Source: UBA7672 sp030824255 (GTDB lineage Bacteria; Pseudomonadota; Alphaproteobacteria; Caulobacterales; Hyphomonadaceae). From it: a DNA stretch of 64,000 nt. The notes beneath the pieces were generated by a model. That model had not been told where the DNA came from, did not search any database, and was given only the letters and a program-made list of their open reading frames with translations. Within the stretch, counting starts at the first letter, position 1. Each line of letters begins with the position of its first letter. The stretch lies in contig OW818686.1 in NCBI GenBank assembly GCA_942493305.1, positions 2,914,001-2,978,000 on the forward strand, read 5' to 3'. The translations under genes were made by a program, and so were the position numbers. This document shows, piece after piece, positions 47,354-56,917 of the stretch.

Positions 47354-48019
47354 TCAGCTCGCGTAGTCGTACGGCCCGCCCTTCTTGAGCGCGGCGATGT
47401 AGGCTGGACGTCTGTGGATGCTGTCGAGGAAGGCGGCGACCATGGGACGCGAGCGGCCGCCGGCGCGATGGGCGGCGGCTTCGAGCGGGAAGCTCATCAT
47501 GATGTCGGCAGCCGTGAATTCTGCGCCGGCGAACCATTGCGACCTGGACAGCTCATTGTCCCAGTAGGTGAGGTGCATGCCGATTTGCGGGTCCGAGATG
47601 CGTTCCTGCGCCTTCTTCATAACGGTCTTGACGACGCCGCGTATGAGGCCGGGTGCATTTGCCGGAATACGGTTGAAGATCAGCTTGAGCAAGAGCGGCG
47701 TCATCGCCGAGCCTTCGGCATAGTGCAGCCAGTAGGTGTAGCGTAGGCGCTCGTCCGTGCCGGGCTTCGGGATAAGGCGGCCATCACCATAGTTTTCGAG
47801 AATGTACTCGATGATCGCGCCAGTCTCGGCAATGGTGCGACCGTTGTCGGTAATGACGGGCGACTTGCCAAGCGGATGGATGGCTTTCAGCGCGCTGGGC
47901 GCCAGCATGGTCTTTGCGTCGCGCTCATACCGCTTCACCTCGTAGATTAGGCCAAGTTCCTCGAGCAGCCAGAGCACGCGCTGGGAGCGGGAATTGTTGA
48001 GATGGTGGACGGTGATCAT
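47354..48019 (-). CDS. Glutathione S-transferase
   Basis: 221 residues. Thioredoxin-like N-terminus MITVHHLNNSRSQRVLWLLEEL with the catalytic SRSQR box of bacterial GSTs. GKSPVITDNGRTIAETGAIIEYI contains the cis-Pro and the E-T/S glutathione site. The C-terminal helices include EFTAADIMMSFPLEA. Divergent from the PQQ dehydrogenase. Upstream of, and probably co-transcribed with, the LysE gene. Confidence 0.9.
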   Translation of the reverse strand: MITVHHLNNSRSQRVLWLLEELGLIYEVKRYERDAKTMLAPSALKAIHPLGKSPVITDNGRTIAETGAIIEYILENYGDGRLIPKPGTDERLRYTYWLHYAEGSAMTPLLLKLIFNRIPANAPGLIRGVVKTVMKKAQERISDPQIGMHLTYWDNELSRSQWFAGAEFTAADIMMSFPLEAAAHRAGGRSRPMVAAFLDSIHRRPAYIAALKKGGPYDYAS

Positions 48020-48131
48020 GGCGGCTCCATCGGACGATTATCCACTCGTGGCCGCGACTTGGCCGCCCGTCAATCTTGACGCGAAGGCGTCTTCGCTGTC
48101 CGCTCGGAGTATAACACGGGGAGGTGGAGTC

Positions 48132-50387
48132 ATGCGTCGGATTGGACTTGTGGCGGCGCTTTCGCTGGCAGGTGCGGCGATTGCTCTTGCGCAACCGCCT
48201 GTGCGTGGCGGCGCGCCGGCTTTCTCCCTTGAACAGGCGGATCGGGGCGCGAAGCTGTTCGCCTCGCATTGCGCCTCCTGCCATTCGGACGGCGCGGCTG
48301 CTGCGCTGATGGCAGAGCGCGGCGCCGGCCAGAGTGCGGGCGACTATCATCAGGTGCTGACACACCTGATGCCGCCGCTCAGCACGGTGAAGCCGGATGC
48401 TCAGGGGTATCTCGATATCATTGCGCATCTGCTGCGCGTCAATGGCGCGGCAGCGGGAGGATCTGAAGCGCGGTACGCGGATGCCGGCTGGCGGGCGGGG
48501 GTGATCCCATCGCCTGTTGCCACGCAGCAGGCTCTCGCGACGCCGCCTGTTCTGCCGTGGACTGCGTGGCGCGGGGATCTCAAGGGGCAGGCTTATTCCA
48601 CCGCAGGCCTCATCAATGGCGGGAATGCAGGCAGACTGAAGATCGCGTGGCAATGGTCAGGAGCCAATCAAGGTCCCGCGCCTGAGATGCGCAATATAAC
48701 CACGCCGCTGATGGTGGATGGCATTCTGTATGCGACTGCGGGCCTCACGCGGAATGTCGTGGCGCTGGATGCAGGTACGGGCGAGACGCTGTGGATGTGG
48801 CGGCCGGAAGAGCCGGCCGCGCGTTTCGAGAATGCGCCTCGCAAGGGCGCTGGGCGGGGCGTGTCGTACTGGAGCGATGGCAAGTCGACGCGTATCTTCA
48901 CAGTCACGCCCGGATTCTATCTCGTTGCGCTGGATGCAAAGACCGGCCGACCCGTGCAGGGCTTTGGCGCCAAGGGCGGCGTTGACCTGATGAGGGACCT
49001 GCGCAACGCGCCGACGAAGGGATTGCCGGATATCGGTTCACAATCGCCGCCGCTCGTCATTGGGGACACGATCATTGTCGGGCCTGCGCACCTTGTCAGT
49101 TTTCGCCCGCGCTCCGCCTCCAACGTGAAGGGCGATGTACGGGCGTTCGACGCGCGCACCGGCAAACTGCTGTGGAGCTTCCGCACGATCCCGCAGAAGG
49201 GCGACCCGGGTTATGAGACCTGGGCCGCGGGCACAGCCGAGAAGGCGGGCAATGGCGGCGTCTGGGCGCCGATATCCGCCGACGAAGAAACCGGCGCAAT
49301 CTTCATGGCCGTCGAGGCTGGCACATCTGATCTCTATGGCGGCGCGCGACCTGGCGCCAACGCGCACACGAGCAGCCTCGTCAGCCTTGACGCAAAGACC
49401 GGGAAGCTGCGCTGGGCTCAGCAACTTGTGCATCACGACATCTGGGACTGGGATGTGCCTGCGATCCCGATACTGGCCGACCTGAAGACAGGGCCAGGCA
49501 TCCGAAAGGCGGTGCTGCAGATAACGAAGCAGGGCTTTGTGTTCGCATTCGATCGGAACACGGGCGAGCCGCTCTGGCCGATCGAGGAGCGGGCTGTGCC
49601 TGTCTCTGATGTTCCCGGCGAGGCTGCTTATCCGACGCAGCCTTATCCGAGCCTGCCGCTGCCTTTTGATCGGCAAGGATATGGCCCCGATGATGTCCTT
49701 GATTTCACGCCGGAGCTGAAGGCCGAGGCGCTTGCGCTGGTGAAGCCCTATCGCTTCACCGAGCTTTATACGCCGCCATCGCTGGTCAATGCGGTCGACG
49801 GCACGAAGGGCATCCTGCGCCTGCCGCACGCGCTTGGCGGCGGGAACTGGGAAGGTGGGGCGTTTGATCCCGATACGGGCATGCTCTACGTCGCGTCGAT
49901 GACGCAGGTGCAGGTCACGTCGCTGGCGGCATCGCCTGCAGGATCTGCCATAGCCTACCAGTTTGCCGGCGGACCCAACCTCACCGTGCGGGGGCTTCCG
50001 ATCGTGAAGCCGCCCTGGGGGCGGATTACCGCTATCGACATGAAGACGGGTCAACACGCGTGGATGATGGCCAACGCGGACACGCCGAAAGTTGTCGCCG
50101 AGCATCCTGCGCTGCAGGGCATGGCAATCCCGCGCACGGGTGTCGCTTCCCGCGCCGGACTGCTTGCGACCCGTACACTCCTGTTCGCCGGAGAGGGTGA
50201 AGGCGGTTCGCCTGTCTTCCGCGCGCATGACAAGGCGACGGGAAAGATACTGGCCGAAATCGCGTTGCCGGCGACGCAGACCGGCCTGCCGATGACCTAC
50301 GTCTGGCGCGGTAAACAGTATGTCGTGATGTCGGTTGGCGATCCAAGGACGCCGGCAAGTCTCGTCGCGCTGGCCCTGCCAGACTAG
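48132..50387 (+). CDS. PQQ-dependent dehydrogenase with N-terminal cytochrome c domain
   Basis: 751 residues from ATG 48132 (GGTGGAGT upstream). A Sec signal peptide ends near ALAQ. A cytochrome c module at about 33-105 has CASCH (47-51) and probable axial Met80. The remainder is an eight-bladed quinoprotein propeller: AWRGDLKGQAYSTAGLING, VVALDAGTGETLW, FYLVALDAKTGRP, SQSPPLVIGDTI, DIWDWDVPAIPILAD, ALGGGNWEGGAFDPDTGMLYV. A membrane-anchored or soluble glucose/alcohol-type quinohaemoprotein; substrate unknown. Most quinohaemoproteins carry the haem at the other end. The stop overlaps the convergent MFS gene by four bases (CTAG). Confidence 0.9.
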   Translation: MRRIGLVAALSLAGAAIALAQPPVRGGAPAFSLEQADRGAKLFASHCASCHSDGAAAALMAERGAGQSAGDYHQVLTHLMPPLSTVKPDAQGYLDIIAHLLRVNGAAAGGSEARYADAGWRAGVIPSPVATQQALATPPVLPWTAWRGDLKGQAYSTAGLINGGNAGRLKIAWQWSGANQGPAPEMRNITTPLMVDGILYATAGLTRNVVALDAGTGETLWMWRPEEPAARFENAPRKGAGRGVSYWSDGKSTRIFTVTPGFYLVALDAKTGRPVQGFGAKGGVDLMRDLRNAPTKGLPDIGSQSPPLVIGDTIIVGPAHLVSFRPRSASNVKGDVRAFDARTGKLLWSFRTIPQKGDPGYETWAAGTAEKAGNGGVWAPISADEETGAIFMAVEAGTSDLYGGARPGANAHTSSLVSLDAKTGKLRWAQQLVHHDIWDWDVPAIPILADLKTGPGIRKAVLQITKQGFVFAFDRNTGEPLWPIEERAVPVSDVPGEAAYPTQPYPSLPLPFDRQGYGPDDVLDFTPELKAEALALVKPYRFTELYTPPSLVNAVDGTKGILRLPHALGGGNWEGGAFDPDTGMLYVASMTQVQVTSLAASPAGSAIAYQFAGGPNLTVRGLPIVKPPWGRITAIDMKTGQHAWMMANADTPKVVAEHPALQGMAIPRTGVASRAGLLATRTLLFAGEGEGGSPVFRAHDKATGKILAEIALPATQTGLPMTYVWRGKQYVVMSVGDPRTPASLVALALPD

Positions 50388-51691
50388 TGCGCCGGCCCCT
50401 GTCCCATCAGCTTGCCGCGTTCGGTGATGAAGATCACGCCTAACGCCAGTGCGCCGAGGATGAAGTGACCGACAAAGATCGGCGTGACTGTGCAGTCGAA
50501 CTGACGCGCCACAAGACCTCCGATCGAGGCGGACACGAAAGATGAAGCAAAGCCTATGAGCGCGGCGCCGGAGCCGGCGAAGGCGCCAAGGCGTTCCATA
50601 CCTATGGCGTTGTAGTTGGGGCCCTGAAAGCCGATGGCAAAGAACGCCATGAGCAGGAGGGCGTAGAAGATTTCGAACGGAACCGGGCCGGCCAGCGCGA
50701 AGGCAGCGTGTATGGCGCTGACGATCACGAAAGCGATAAGCGCTGCATGCGAGATTTTTCGCATGCCAAGGCGTTCGACGATGTGGGAGTTGATGAGGTT
50801 CGAGGCTGTCATCGCGACCGCGGCGCCTGCGAACCAGATCGGGAACATGGTTCCCGTATCGTAGACGTTATGGAACAGCTGCTCGGACGAGGAGATATAG
50901 CTCATCAGCGCCCCGAAGAGGAAGCCGGACGCGATCGTGTAGCCCAGCGCTTCGCGCGTCCGGATCACCTGCCAATAGCTGCGCAGGATCGAGCGGGGAT
51001 TGAGGGGCACGCGGCGCTCGCGCGGCAGCGTTTCTGGCAGGCGGAAGTAAACCCACAGCACCATCGCGATGCCAAAGACGGCGAGGAACCAGAAGATGCC
51101 GTGCCAGGTCATGCCGGACTGCAGCATCAGCTGACCGAAGAAGGGCGCGAAGATCGGCGCCGTCATGAAGACGATCATCACCAGCGACATGACCTTCGCC
51201 ATCTGGCGGCCGACATAAAGGTCGCGCGCTGCGGAGACGGCGATGACGCGGCTGCCGCCGGCGCTGGCGCCCATGAAAGCACGGGCAGCGATCAACAATT
51301 CGAATGTCGGCGCGAAGACGCAGAGGATCGCCGCGACAACGTAGAAGGCAAGCGACACAAACAGCACGGGGCGCCGGCCGAAGCGGTCGGTCAGCGGGCC
51401 GTAGAAGAGCTGCGAGACGCCGAAGCCCAGCATGTAGGAGACGATGATCAGCTGGTGGTCGTTGCTGCCCGCATCGAGCACGGCGGGGCATTGCAGCGGA
51501 TGATCAGTAGCGGGCGCGAGGCCGAAGGACACCGCCATGTCTGGCAGCGCGGGCAACATTATGTCGATGGCTAGAGCGTTCAGCGCCATCAGCATCGCCG
51601 TCATGGCCACAAATTCCGCCAGCGGCAGCCGGCGAATGGGGGTGGCGGTCGCCGACTGGGATGGAGTGTCGGACACGGGGTGAATGCTCAC
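50384..51691 (-). CDS. Bcr/CflA-type MFS drug exporter
   Basis: 435 residues with twelve hydrophobic segments. Drug:H+ antiporter motifs: MLGFGVSQLFYGPLTDRFGRRPVLF (motif A) and an N-terminal ALAIDIMLPALPDM characteristic of the Bcr/CflA family. A short extra loop (ATDHPLQCPAVLDAGSN) follows the first membrane segment. Exports diverse drugs or peptides; substrate unknown. Stop shares CTAG with the dehydrogenase. Divergent from the amidohydrolase across 143 bases. Confidence 0.9.
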   Translation of the reverse strand: MSIHPVSDTPSQSATATPIRRLPLAEFVAMTAMLMALNALAIDIMLPALPDMAVSFGLAPATDHPLQCPAVLDAGSNDHQLIIVSYMLGFGVSQLFYGPLTDRFGRRPVLFVSLAFYVVAAILCVFAPTFELLIAARAFMGASAGGSRVIAVSAARDLYVGRQMAKVMSLVMIVFMTAPIFAPFFGQLMLQSGMTWHGIFWFLAVFGIAMVLWVYFRLPETLPRERRVPLNPRSILRSYWQVIRTREALGYTIASGFLFGALMSYISSSEQLFHNVYDTGTMFPIWFAGAAVAMTASNLINSHIVERLGMRKISHAALIAFVIVSAIHAAFALAGPVPFEIFYALLLMAFFAIGFQGPNYNAIGMERLGAFAGSGAALIGFASSFVSASIGGLVARQFDCTVTPIFVGHFILGALALGVIFITERGKLMGQGPAH

Positions 51692-51834
51692 ATCAGGTTC
51701 GCGGGCGGTTTAGCGGGGTTCTGCCGTGAAGGGTAGGGCTCAGCGTTGCGTCATGTTGGGAATGTTGGGCCGACTTGGCCCTTTATTCCGCGTCGAAGGC
51801 AGGTCTATGCTCGCCCCGACGTGGGAGAAGTTCA

Positions 51835-54800
51835 ATGAAGTTTCGTCTGATGGTTGGCGCTGCGCTCAGCGTGGTCGCGGCGGCTACGCTGGCCTTTGCC
51901 CAAGAGGCTCCGCAAACGCCTGCCGAGCCGGCGAAGGACGAGAAGGCGAAGTGGGACGTTGCCGCCCCGCCCCTGCCCACACGCATGGTCAACATAAATG
52001 TAGACGAAGGCACGTGGATGGATGTGGACGTCAGCCCGGACGGGCGGATGATCGCGTTCGACCTGCTCGGCGACATCTATACGATGCCAATCGCAGGCGG
52101 CACGGCGACGCGGATCGCCGAAGGCCTTCCCTATGAAATGCAGCCGCGCTTCTCGCCTGACGGCAAGCGCATCGCCTTCACCAGCGACCGTGGCGGCGGC
52201 GACAATATCTGGGTGATGAATGTCGATGGCTCCGACAAACGTCAGGTGACGAAGGAAGAGTTCCGTCTGTTGAACCAACCTGACTGGAGCCCGGACGGCC
52301 GCTTCATCGCGGCGCGCAAACACTTCACGACGGCGCGCTCGCTGGGGACTGGCGAGATCTGGATCTATCACGTCGGCGGCGGAGACGGGTATGTCGCTGT
52401 GAAGAAGGCGAGCGAAGGCCTGCAGAAGGAATTGGGCGAGCCGGTCTATGCGCCCGACGGGAAGAGTTTTTACTATACGCGCAACGTCTCGCCGGGCCCG
52501 ATCTTCGAATACGCGCAGGATTCCAACGGCAGCCTTTTTGAAATCGAGGAATATGATTTTGAAACGGGCGAGGTGAGCACTGCCGTGCAGGGCGCAGGCG
52601 GCGCGACACGCCCCGCCCCGTCGCCGGATGGAACCAAGCTCGCCTTTGTGCGGCGCGAGCGCAATCAGTCGAAGCTGTACGTGAAGGACCTGCAGACCGG
52701 GCAGCTGACAAAGCTTTATGATGCGCTCGATCCTGATCTTCAGGAGACATGGGCCGTCAACGGCCTCTATCCGAACATGGACTGGCTGCCGGATTCAAAA
52801 GCGATCGTATTCTGGGCGGGCGGCAAGATCCGCCGCGTGGACATGTCCGGCAATTCGCAGGTGATTCCATTCCGCGTGAGTGACACGCGCGTCGTGATCG
52901 ATCCGCCACAACCCAAGATCGACGTGGCGCCCGACACTTTCCGCACGAAGATGCCGCGCTTTGTTGATGTGGCGCCGGATGGCAAGCGTGTAGTCTTCGA
53001 AAGCCTCGGCAAGCTCTATGTGAAACAACTGCCGAATGGGGCGGCAACGCGCCTGACGCAGACGAAGGGCGAAGAACGGGAGGTGTTCCCGTCATGGTCA
53101 CGCGATGGGCAGCGCCTCGTCTATGTCGAGTGGACTGATACGGGGCTTGGACGCATCCGCACAGTGGCCGCCAATGGTTCTGGCGGTCGTGTCGTGACGG
53201 CCGATCCGGGGCATTATCGCCGTCCGCGCTTTTCGCCTGATGGCCAGACCATCGCGTTCGAGCGCGGTTCGGGCGGATATCTGTTGTCGGACCTTCGTTC
53301 GGGTGATCCGGGCGTCTATCGCGTGCCGACTGCTGGCGGTGCGGTGACGAAAGTCACGGGCAGCGGTTCGTTCCCGCAGTTCGGCGCAGCAAACGATCGC
53401 ATTTTCCTGACGCGCGGCGATGGGCCAAGCGGCGTGCTCGTCTCGACAGACTTGAATGGTGAGGCCGAGCGTACGCATGCGAAGGGCGAGATGGTGGCCG
53501 GGTTCGAGGTGTCGCCTGATGGCGCGCACATCGCGTTCCGCGACAACTTCGCGGCGTACGTGATGCCGCTCGCTGCGGGGCCGCAGGAGATTGGCGTCGG
53601 CAAGGGCGGCTCGGCCATGCCTGTTGTAAAGGCGAGCGCCGGCGGCGCGACCTATCTGTCGTGGAGCGGTTCGGGCAAGCAGCTCAACTGGAGCCTGGGG
53701 CCGACGCTTTATACGGCCTCGCTGGATGCGATGATGCCGTCCATGCCGGCTAAGGAGGGCGAGAAACCCGCCTACAAGGCGCCTGAGACCGGTATTGATC
53801 TCTCGCTTCCGGTCACGGCTGCGAAGCCGAGTGGGACGACTGTGCTGACTGGCGCGCGCATTGTCACCATGGCGGGCGCAAATGGCGGTGTGATCGAGAA
53901 TGGTGTCATTGTCATCACCGGCAACCGCATCACCGCAATCGGCCCTGCTGCGTCGGTTTCAATTCCGAGCGGGGCGCGGCGGGTTGATGTCGCCGGCAAG
54001 ACGATCATTCCGGGCCTGATCGACGCGCACGCGCACGGGCCGCAGGGCGATGATGACATCATTCCCAACCAGAACTGGAGTGCGCTGGCGCACCTCGCGC
54101 TGGGCGTCACCACCGTGTTTGATCCGTCGAACCAGGCGAGCGAAGCGTTCCCATCGGAAGAGATGCAGCGCGCTGGCCTGATCCTCGGACCGCGCACATT
54201 CTCCACCGGCGAGATCGTTTACGGCGCACGCAGCCGCGGCACGCTGAACGACATCAAGGACTATGACGACGCGCTGGCGCACGTTCGTCGCCTGAAGGAG
54301 CAGGGGGCGGCGGGCATCAAGAACTACAACCAGCCGCGCCGGAACCAGCGCCAGCAGGTGGTTGCGGCATCCATCGCCGAGAACATCCAGGTGGTGGCCG
54401 AGGGGGCTTCTCTGTTTGCGCAGGACATGGCGCTGATTGCCGATGGCAACACGGCGCTGGAGCACAACATCCCGCAGATGGTTCTGTATGAGGACGTGAT
54501 CAGGTTCTTCTCGCAGACCAAGGTGGCGTATACGCCGACGCTGGTTGTCACGTATGGCGGCCTTGCAGGCGATCCCTATTGGCGCGCGCATACCGATGTC
54601 TGGCGGCATCCGATCCTGTCGCAGCATGTGCCACCGCACATCCTGCAGCCGAACAATGTTCGCCGCACGATGGCGCCGGACGAGGATTATGTGGACGACA
54701 AGTCCGCGCGTGAATCGAAGAAGCTGCTGGAGCGCGGCGTGAACGTTTCCATCGGCGCGCATGGTCAGGAAGAAGGCATCGGCTCGCACTGGGAGCTGTG

Positions 54801-55074
54801 GTCGTTCGCACGTGGCGGGTTCTCACCGCTGCAGGCGCTGCAGGCCGGCACGATCCTCCCGGCGGAGAAGCTGGGCATGGAGAAGGACATCGGCTCGCTG
54901 GAAGTCGGCAAGCTGGCGGATCTTGTTGTGCTCGACGCCAACCCGCTGGAGAACATCCGCAATTCGGACAAGATCTCCGGCGTGATGATCAACGGCCGGT
55001 TGTACAATCCGATGACGATGGACGAGTTCGGCACGGGTAGCGCGAAACGCTCGCCATACTACTGGGTGAAGTAG
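51835..55074 (+). CDS. Exported PD40 propeller-amidohydrolase fusion
   Basis: 1079 residues from ATG 51835 (GGGAGAAG upstream) with a signal peptide ending AFAQ. Residues about 60-640 are WD40-like PD40 (TolB-type) repeats: VSPDGRMIAFDLLGDIY, RFSPDGKRIAFTSDRGG, DWSPDGRFIAARK, PSPDGTKLAFVRRE, SWSRDGQRLVYV. A metal-dependent amidohydrolase follows (about 690-1055): RIVTMAG, KTIIPGLIDAHAHG (HxH ligands), ALEHNIP, NVSIGAHGQEEGIGSHWE, and a closing ADLVVLDANPLENIRN. Periplasmic hydrolase, possibly a peptidase- or imidase-like enzyme; substrate unknown. Confidence 0.9.
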   Translation: MKFRLMVGAALSVVAAATLAFAQEAPQTPAEPAKDEKAKWDVAAPPLPTRMVNINVDEGTWMDVDVSPDGRMIAFDLLGDIYTMPIAGGTATRIAEGLPYEMQPRFSPDGKRIAFTSDRGGGDNIWVMNVDGSDKRQVTKEEFRLLNQPDWSPDGRFIAARKHFTTARSLGTGEIWIYHVGGGDGYVAVKKASEGLQKELGEPVYAPDGKSFYYTRNVSPGPIFEYAQDSNGSLFEIEEYDFETGEVSTAVQGAGGATRPAPSPDGTKLAFVRRERNQSKLYVKDLQTGQLTKLYDALDPDLQETWAVNGLYPNMDWLPDSKAIVFWAGGKIRRVDMSGNSQVIPFRVSDTRVVIDPPQPKIDVAPDTFRTKMPRFVDVAPDGKRVVFESLGKLYVKQLPNGAATRLTQTKGEEREVFPSWSRDGQRLVYVEWTDTGLGRIRTVAANGSGGRVVTADPGHYRRPRFSPDGQTIAFERGSGGYLLSDLRSGDPGVYRVPTAGGAVTKVTGSGSFPQFGAANDRIFLTRGDGPSGVLVSTDLNGEAERTHAKGEMVAGFEVSPDGAHIAFRDNFAAYVMPLAAGPQEIGVGKGGSAMPVVKASAGGATYLSWSGSGKQLNWSLGPTLYTASLDAMMPSMPAKEGEKPAYKAPETGIDLSLPVTAAKPSGTTVLTGARIVTMAGANGGVIENGVIVITGNRITAIGPAASVSIPSGARRVDVAGKTIIPGLIDAHAHGPQGDDDIIPNQNWSALAHLALGVTTVFDPSNQASEAFPSEEMQRAGLILGPRTFSTGEIVYGARSRGTLNDIKDYDDALAHVRRLKEQGAAGIKNYNQPRRNQRQQVVAASIAENIQVVAEGASLFAQDMALIADGNTALEHNIPQMVLYEDVIRFFSQTKVAYTPTLVVTYGGLAGDPYWRAHTDVWRHPILSQHVPPHILQPNNVRRTMAPDEDYVDDKSARESKKLLERGVNVSIGAHGQEEGIGSHWELWSFARGGFSPLQALQAGTILPAEKLGMEKDIGSLEVGKLADLVVLDANPLENIRNSDKISGVMINGRLYNPMTMDEFGTGSAKRSPYYWVK

Positions 55075-55080
55075 GCATTG

Positions 55081-55108
55081 GAGCCGCCGGGCTCCCGCCC
55101 GGCGGTTC
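55081..55108. terminator. Bidirectional terminator-like hairpin
   Basis: GAGCCGCCGGGC (55081-55092) / GCCCGGCGGTTC (55097-55108), 12 pairs with one G-T, loop TCCC. Lies between the convergent amidohydrolase and ychF genes. Confidence 0.7.
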
Positions 55109-55110
55109 CG

Positions 55111-56208
55111 CTAGACGTTAAACCGGAAGTGCATCACGTCGCCATCCTGGACGACGTATTCCTTGCCTTCCTGGCGGGCCTTGCCGTTTTCCTTGGCGCC
55201 GCTTTCACCGTTGAACTTGACGTAGTCCGCGTAGGCAATCGTCTCGGCCTTGATGAAGCCCTTTTCGAAATCGCCGTGGATGACGCCAGCGGCCTGCGGG
55301 GCGGTCGTGCCTCTCTTGATTGTCCAGGCGCGGGCTTCTTTCGGGCCGACGGTGAAGTATGTCTGGAGGCCTAGAAGCTCATAACCTGCACGGATGACGC
55401 GGTTGAGGCCGGGCTCTTCGAGGCCGAGAGAGTCGAGGAATTCCTTCTGCTCGTCGTCTGAAAGAACAGCTGTCTCGCTTTCGATTTTTGCGGAGATCAC
55501 AACGGCCGCAGAGCCTTCCGCCTTGGCATGGGCGACGACGGCATCGGAAAACTTGTTGCCGGTAGCGGCCGAGTTCTCGTCGACATTGCAGATGTAGAAG
55601 ACGGGCTTGGAGGTCAGCAGCTGGAGCATCTTCCAGGCTTTCATGTCCTCGGCGGCGATCTTGGCGCGGCGGGCGGGCTTGCCTGCGTTGAGCTGTTCTA
55701 GCGCGAGCTTGAGCAATTCCAGCGTCTGGATGGCTTCCTTGTCGCCGCCCTTGGCTTTCTTCTCGACGTTGAGACGGCGCTTCTCGAGTGAATCCATGTC
55801 TGCCAGCATCAATTCGGTCTCGACGACTTCAAAGTCGGCGAGCGGATCGATCTTACCGGAGACATGGGTGATGTCGCCATCCTCGAAGCACCGGAGCACG
55901 TAAGCGATCGCATCGACTTCACGGATGGTGGCGAGGAACTGGTTGCCGAGACCCTCGCCCTTGCTGGCGCCTTTCACGAGGCCGGCGATGTCAACGAAGT
56001 TCATCCGAGTCGGGATGATCTCCTTCGAGCCGGCGATCTTCGCCAGAACATCGAGGCGCGGCTCAGGCATCGCCACGTCGCCGACGTTCGGCTCGATCGT
56101 GCAGAACGGATAGTTCGCGGCCTGCGCCGCGGCCGTGCGCGTGAGGGCGTTGAACAGGGTCGACTTGCCGACATTCGGCAGACCCACGATTCCAGCTTTG
56201 AAGCCCAT
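55111..56208 (-). CDS. ychF: Ribosome-binding P-loop NTPase YchF (OLA1 family)
   Basis: 365 residues from ATG 56208, giving the family start MGFKAGIVGLPNVGKST. G1 GLPNVGKST at 8-16, switch region NYPFCTIEPNVG, VDIAGLVKGASKGEGLGNQFL, and a C-terminal TGS-like domain ending in ...EYVVQDGDVMHFRFNV. Binds ribosomes and prefers ATP; involved in stress response and translation. The start overlaps the pth stop (TGATG), a conserved pth-ychF order. Confidence 0.97.
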   Translation of the reverse strand: MGFKAGIVGLPNVGKSTLFNALTRTAAAQAANYPFCTIEPNVGDVAMPEPRLDVLAKIAGSKEIIPTRMNFVDIAGLVKGASKGEGLGNQFLATIREVDAIAYVLRCFEDGDITHVSGKIDPLADFEVVETELMLADMDSLEKRRLNVEKKAKGGDKEAIQTLELLKLALEQLNAGKPARRAKIAAEDMKAWKMLQLLTSKPVFYICNVDENSAATGNKFSDAVVAHAKAEGSAAVVISAKIESETAVLSDDEQKEFLDSLGLEEPGLNRVIRAGYELLGLQTYFTVGPKEARAWTIKRGTTAPQAAGVIHGDFEKGFIKAETIAYADYVKFNGESGAKENGKARQEGKEYVVQDGDVMHFRFNV

Positions 56209-56843
56209 CAGGTGGTTTCCTTTGGTGGCGAGGGATTGCGCGGATCGCCCTTCGGCGCGGGCGCAAGACGCATGACTTCGTTCTGATAGCGCTCGTCGTT
56301 TCCGTCGACGAGAAAAGGCAGCGCGTCGACGCATGCCTTGATCTGTGCGGCCACTGCGGGACGTTCTGCCGGATGGAAGTCGGCCAGCACCGCAGCTTTC
56401 ACAGCGCTCTTCTCGCCCGGATGACCAACGCCCATGCGCCCCCGGCGCACCTCCAGCGAGGCAAGGGCGTAGATTGACTTGATCCCGTTATGACCTGCCG
56501 CGCTGCGGCCGGTCGTCATGCGGAAACGGCCGAGCGCCAGATCTATTTCGTCGTGGAAGACGATGATGTCGGCTGGCGCGAGATAGTGCTTTCGCATGAT
56601 CGCACTTACCGACTTGCCGGAAAGATTCATGTAGGTCATCGGCTTGGCCAAGATGGCCTTGATGCTGACGCCGCCGGACGTCTTCACCATGCCTTCGCAG
56701 ACATCAGCTTCGAACTTCGACTGGTATTGCCAGGGAGAGAAGCGGTACGTGTCCGCAATCGCTTCAACCTGCTTGAAGCCGATATTGTGCCGGTTGCCCT
56801 CGTATTGAGGTCCCGGGTTTCCAAGGCCCACGATGAGCAGCAT
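56208..56843 (-). CDS. pth: Peptidyl-tRNA hydrolase
   Basis: 211 residues. Releases tRNA from prematurely dropped peptidyl-tRNA. Family start LLIVGLGNPGPQYEGNRHNIGF contains the catalytic His (H19-21 region), then LAKPMTYMNLSGKSV, VFHDEIDLALGRFR (catalytic Asp) and GHNGIKSI. A Pro/Glu-rich C-terminal tail follows. Middle gene of rplY-pth-ychF; 74 bases after rplY. Confidence 0.96.
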   Translation of the reverse strand: MLLIVGLGNPGPQYEGNRHNIGFKQVEAIADTYRFSPWQYQSKFEADVCEGMVKTSGGVSIKAILAKPMTYMNLSGKSVSAIMRKHYLAPADIIVFHDEIDLALGRFRMTTGRSAAGHNGIKSIYALASLEVRRGRMGVGHPGEKSAVKAAVLADFHPAERPAVAAQIKACVDALPFLVDGNDERYQNEVMRLAPAPKGDPRNPSPPKETT

Positions 56844-56917
56844 CAGAGCCGTCCTGCCAAAATAGCTCTGAAGAAAGGAACGGCCGACGCATTGTTACAT
56901 GCGCCGGCTTTACGTCC

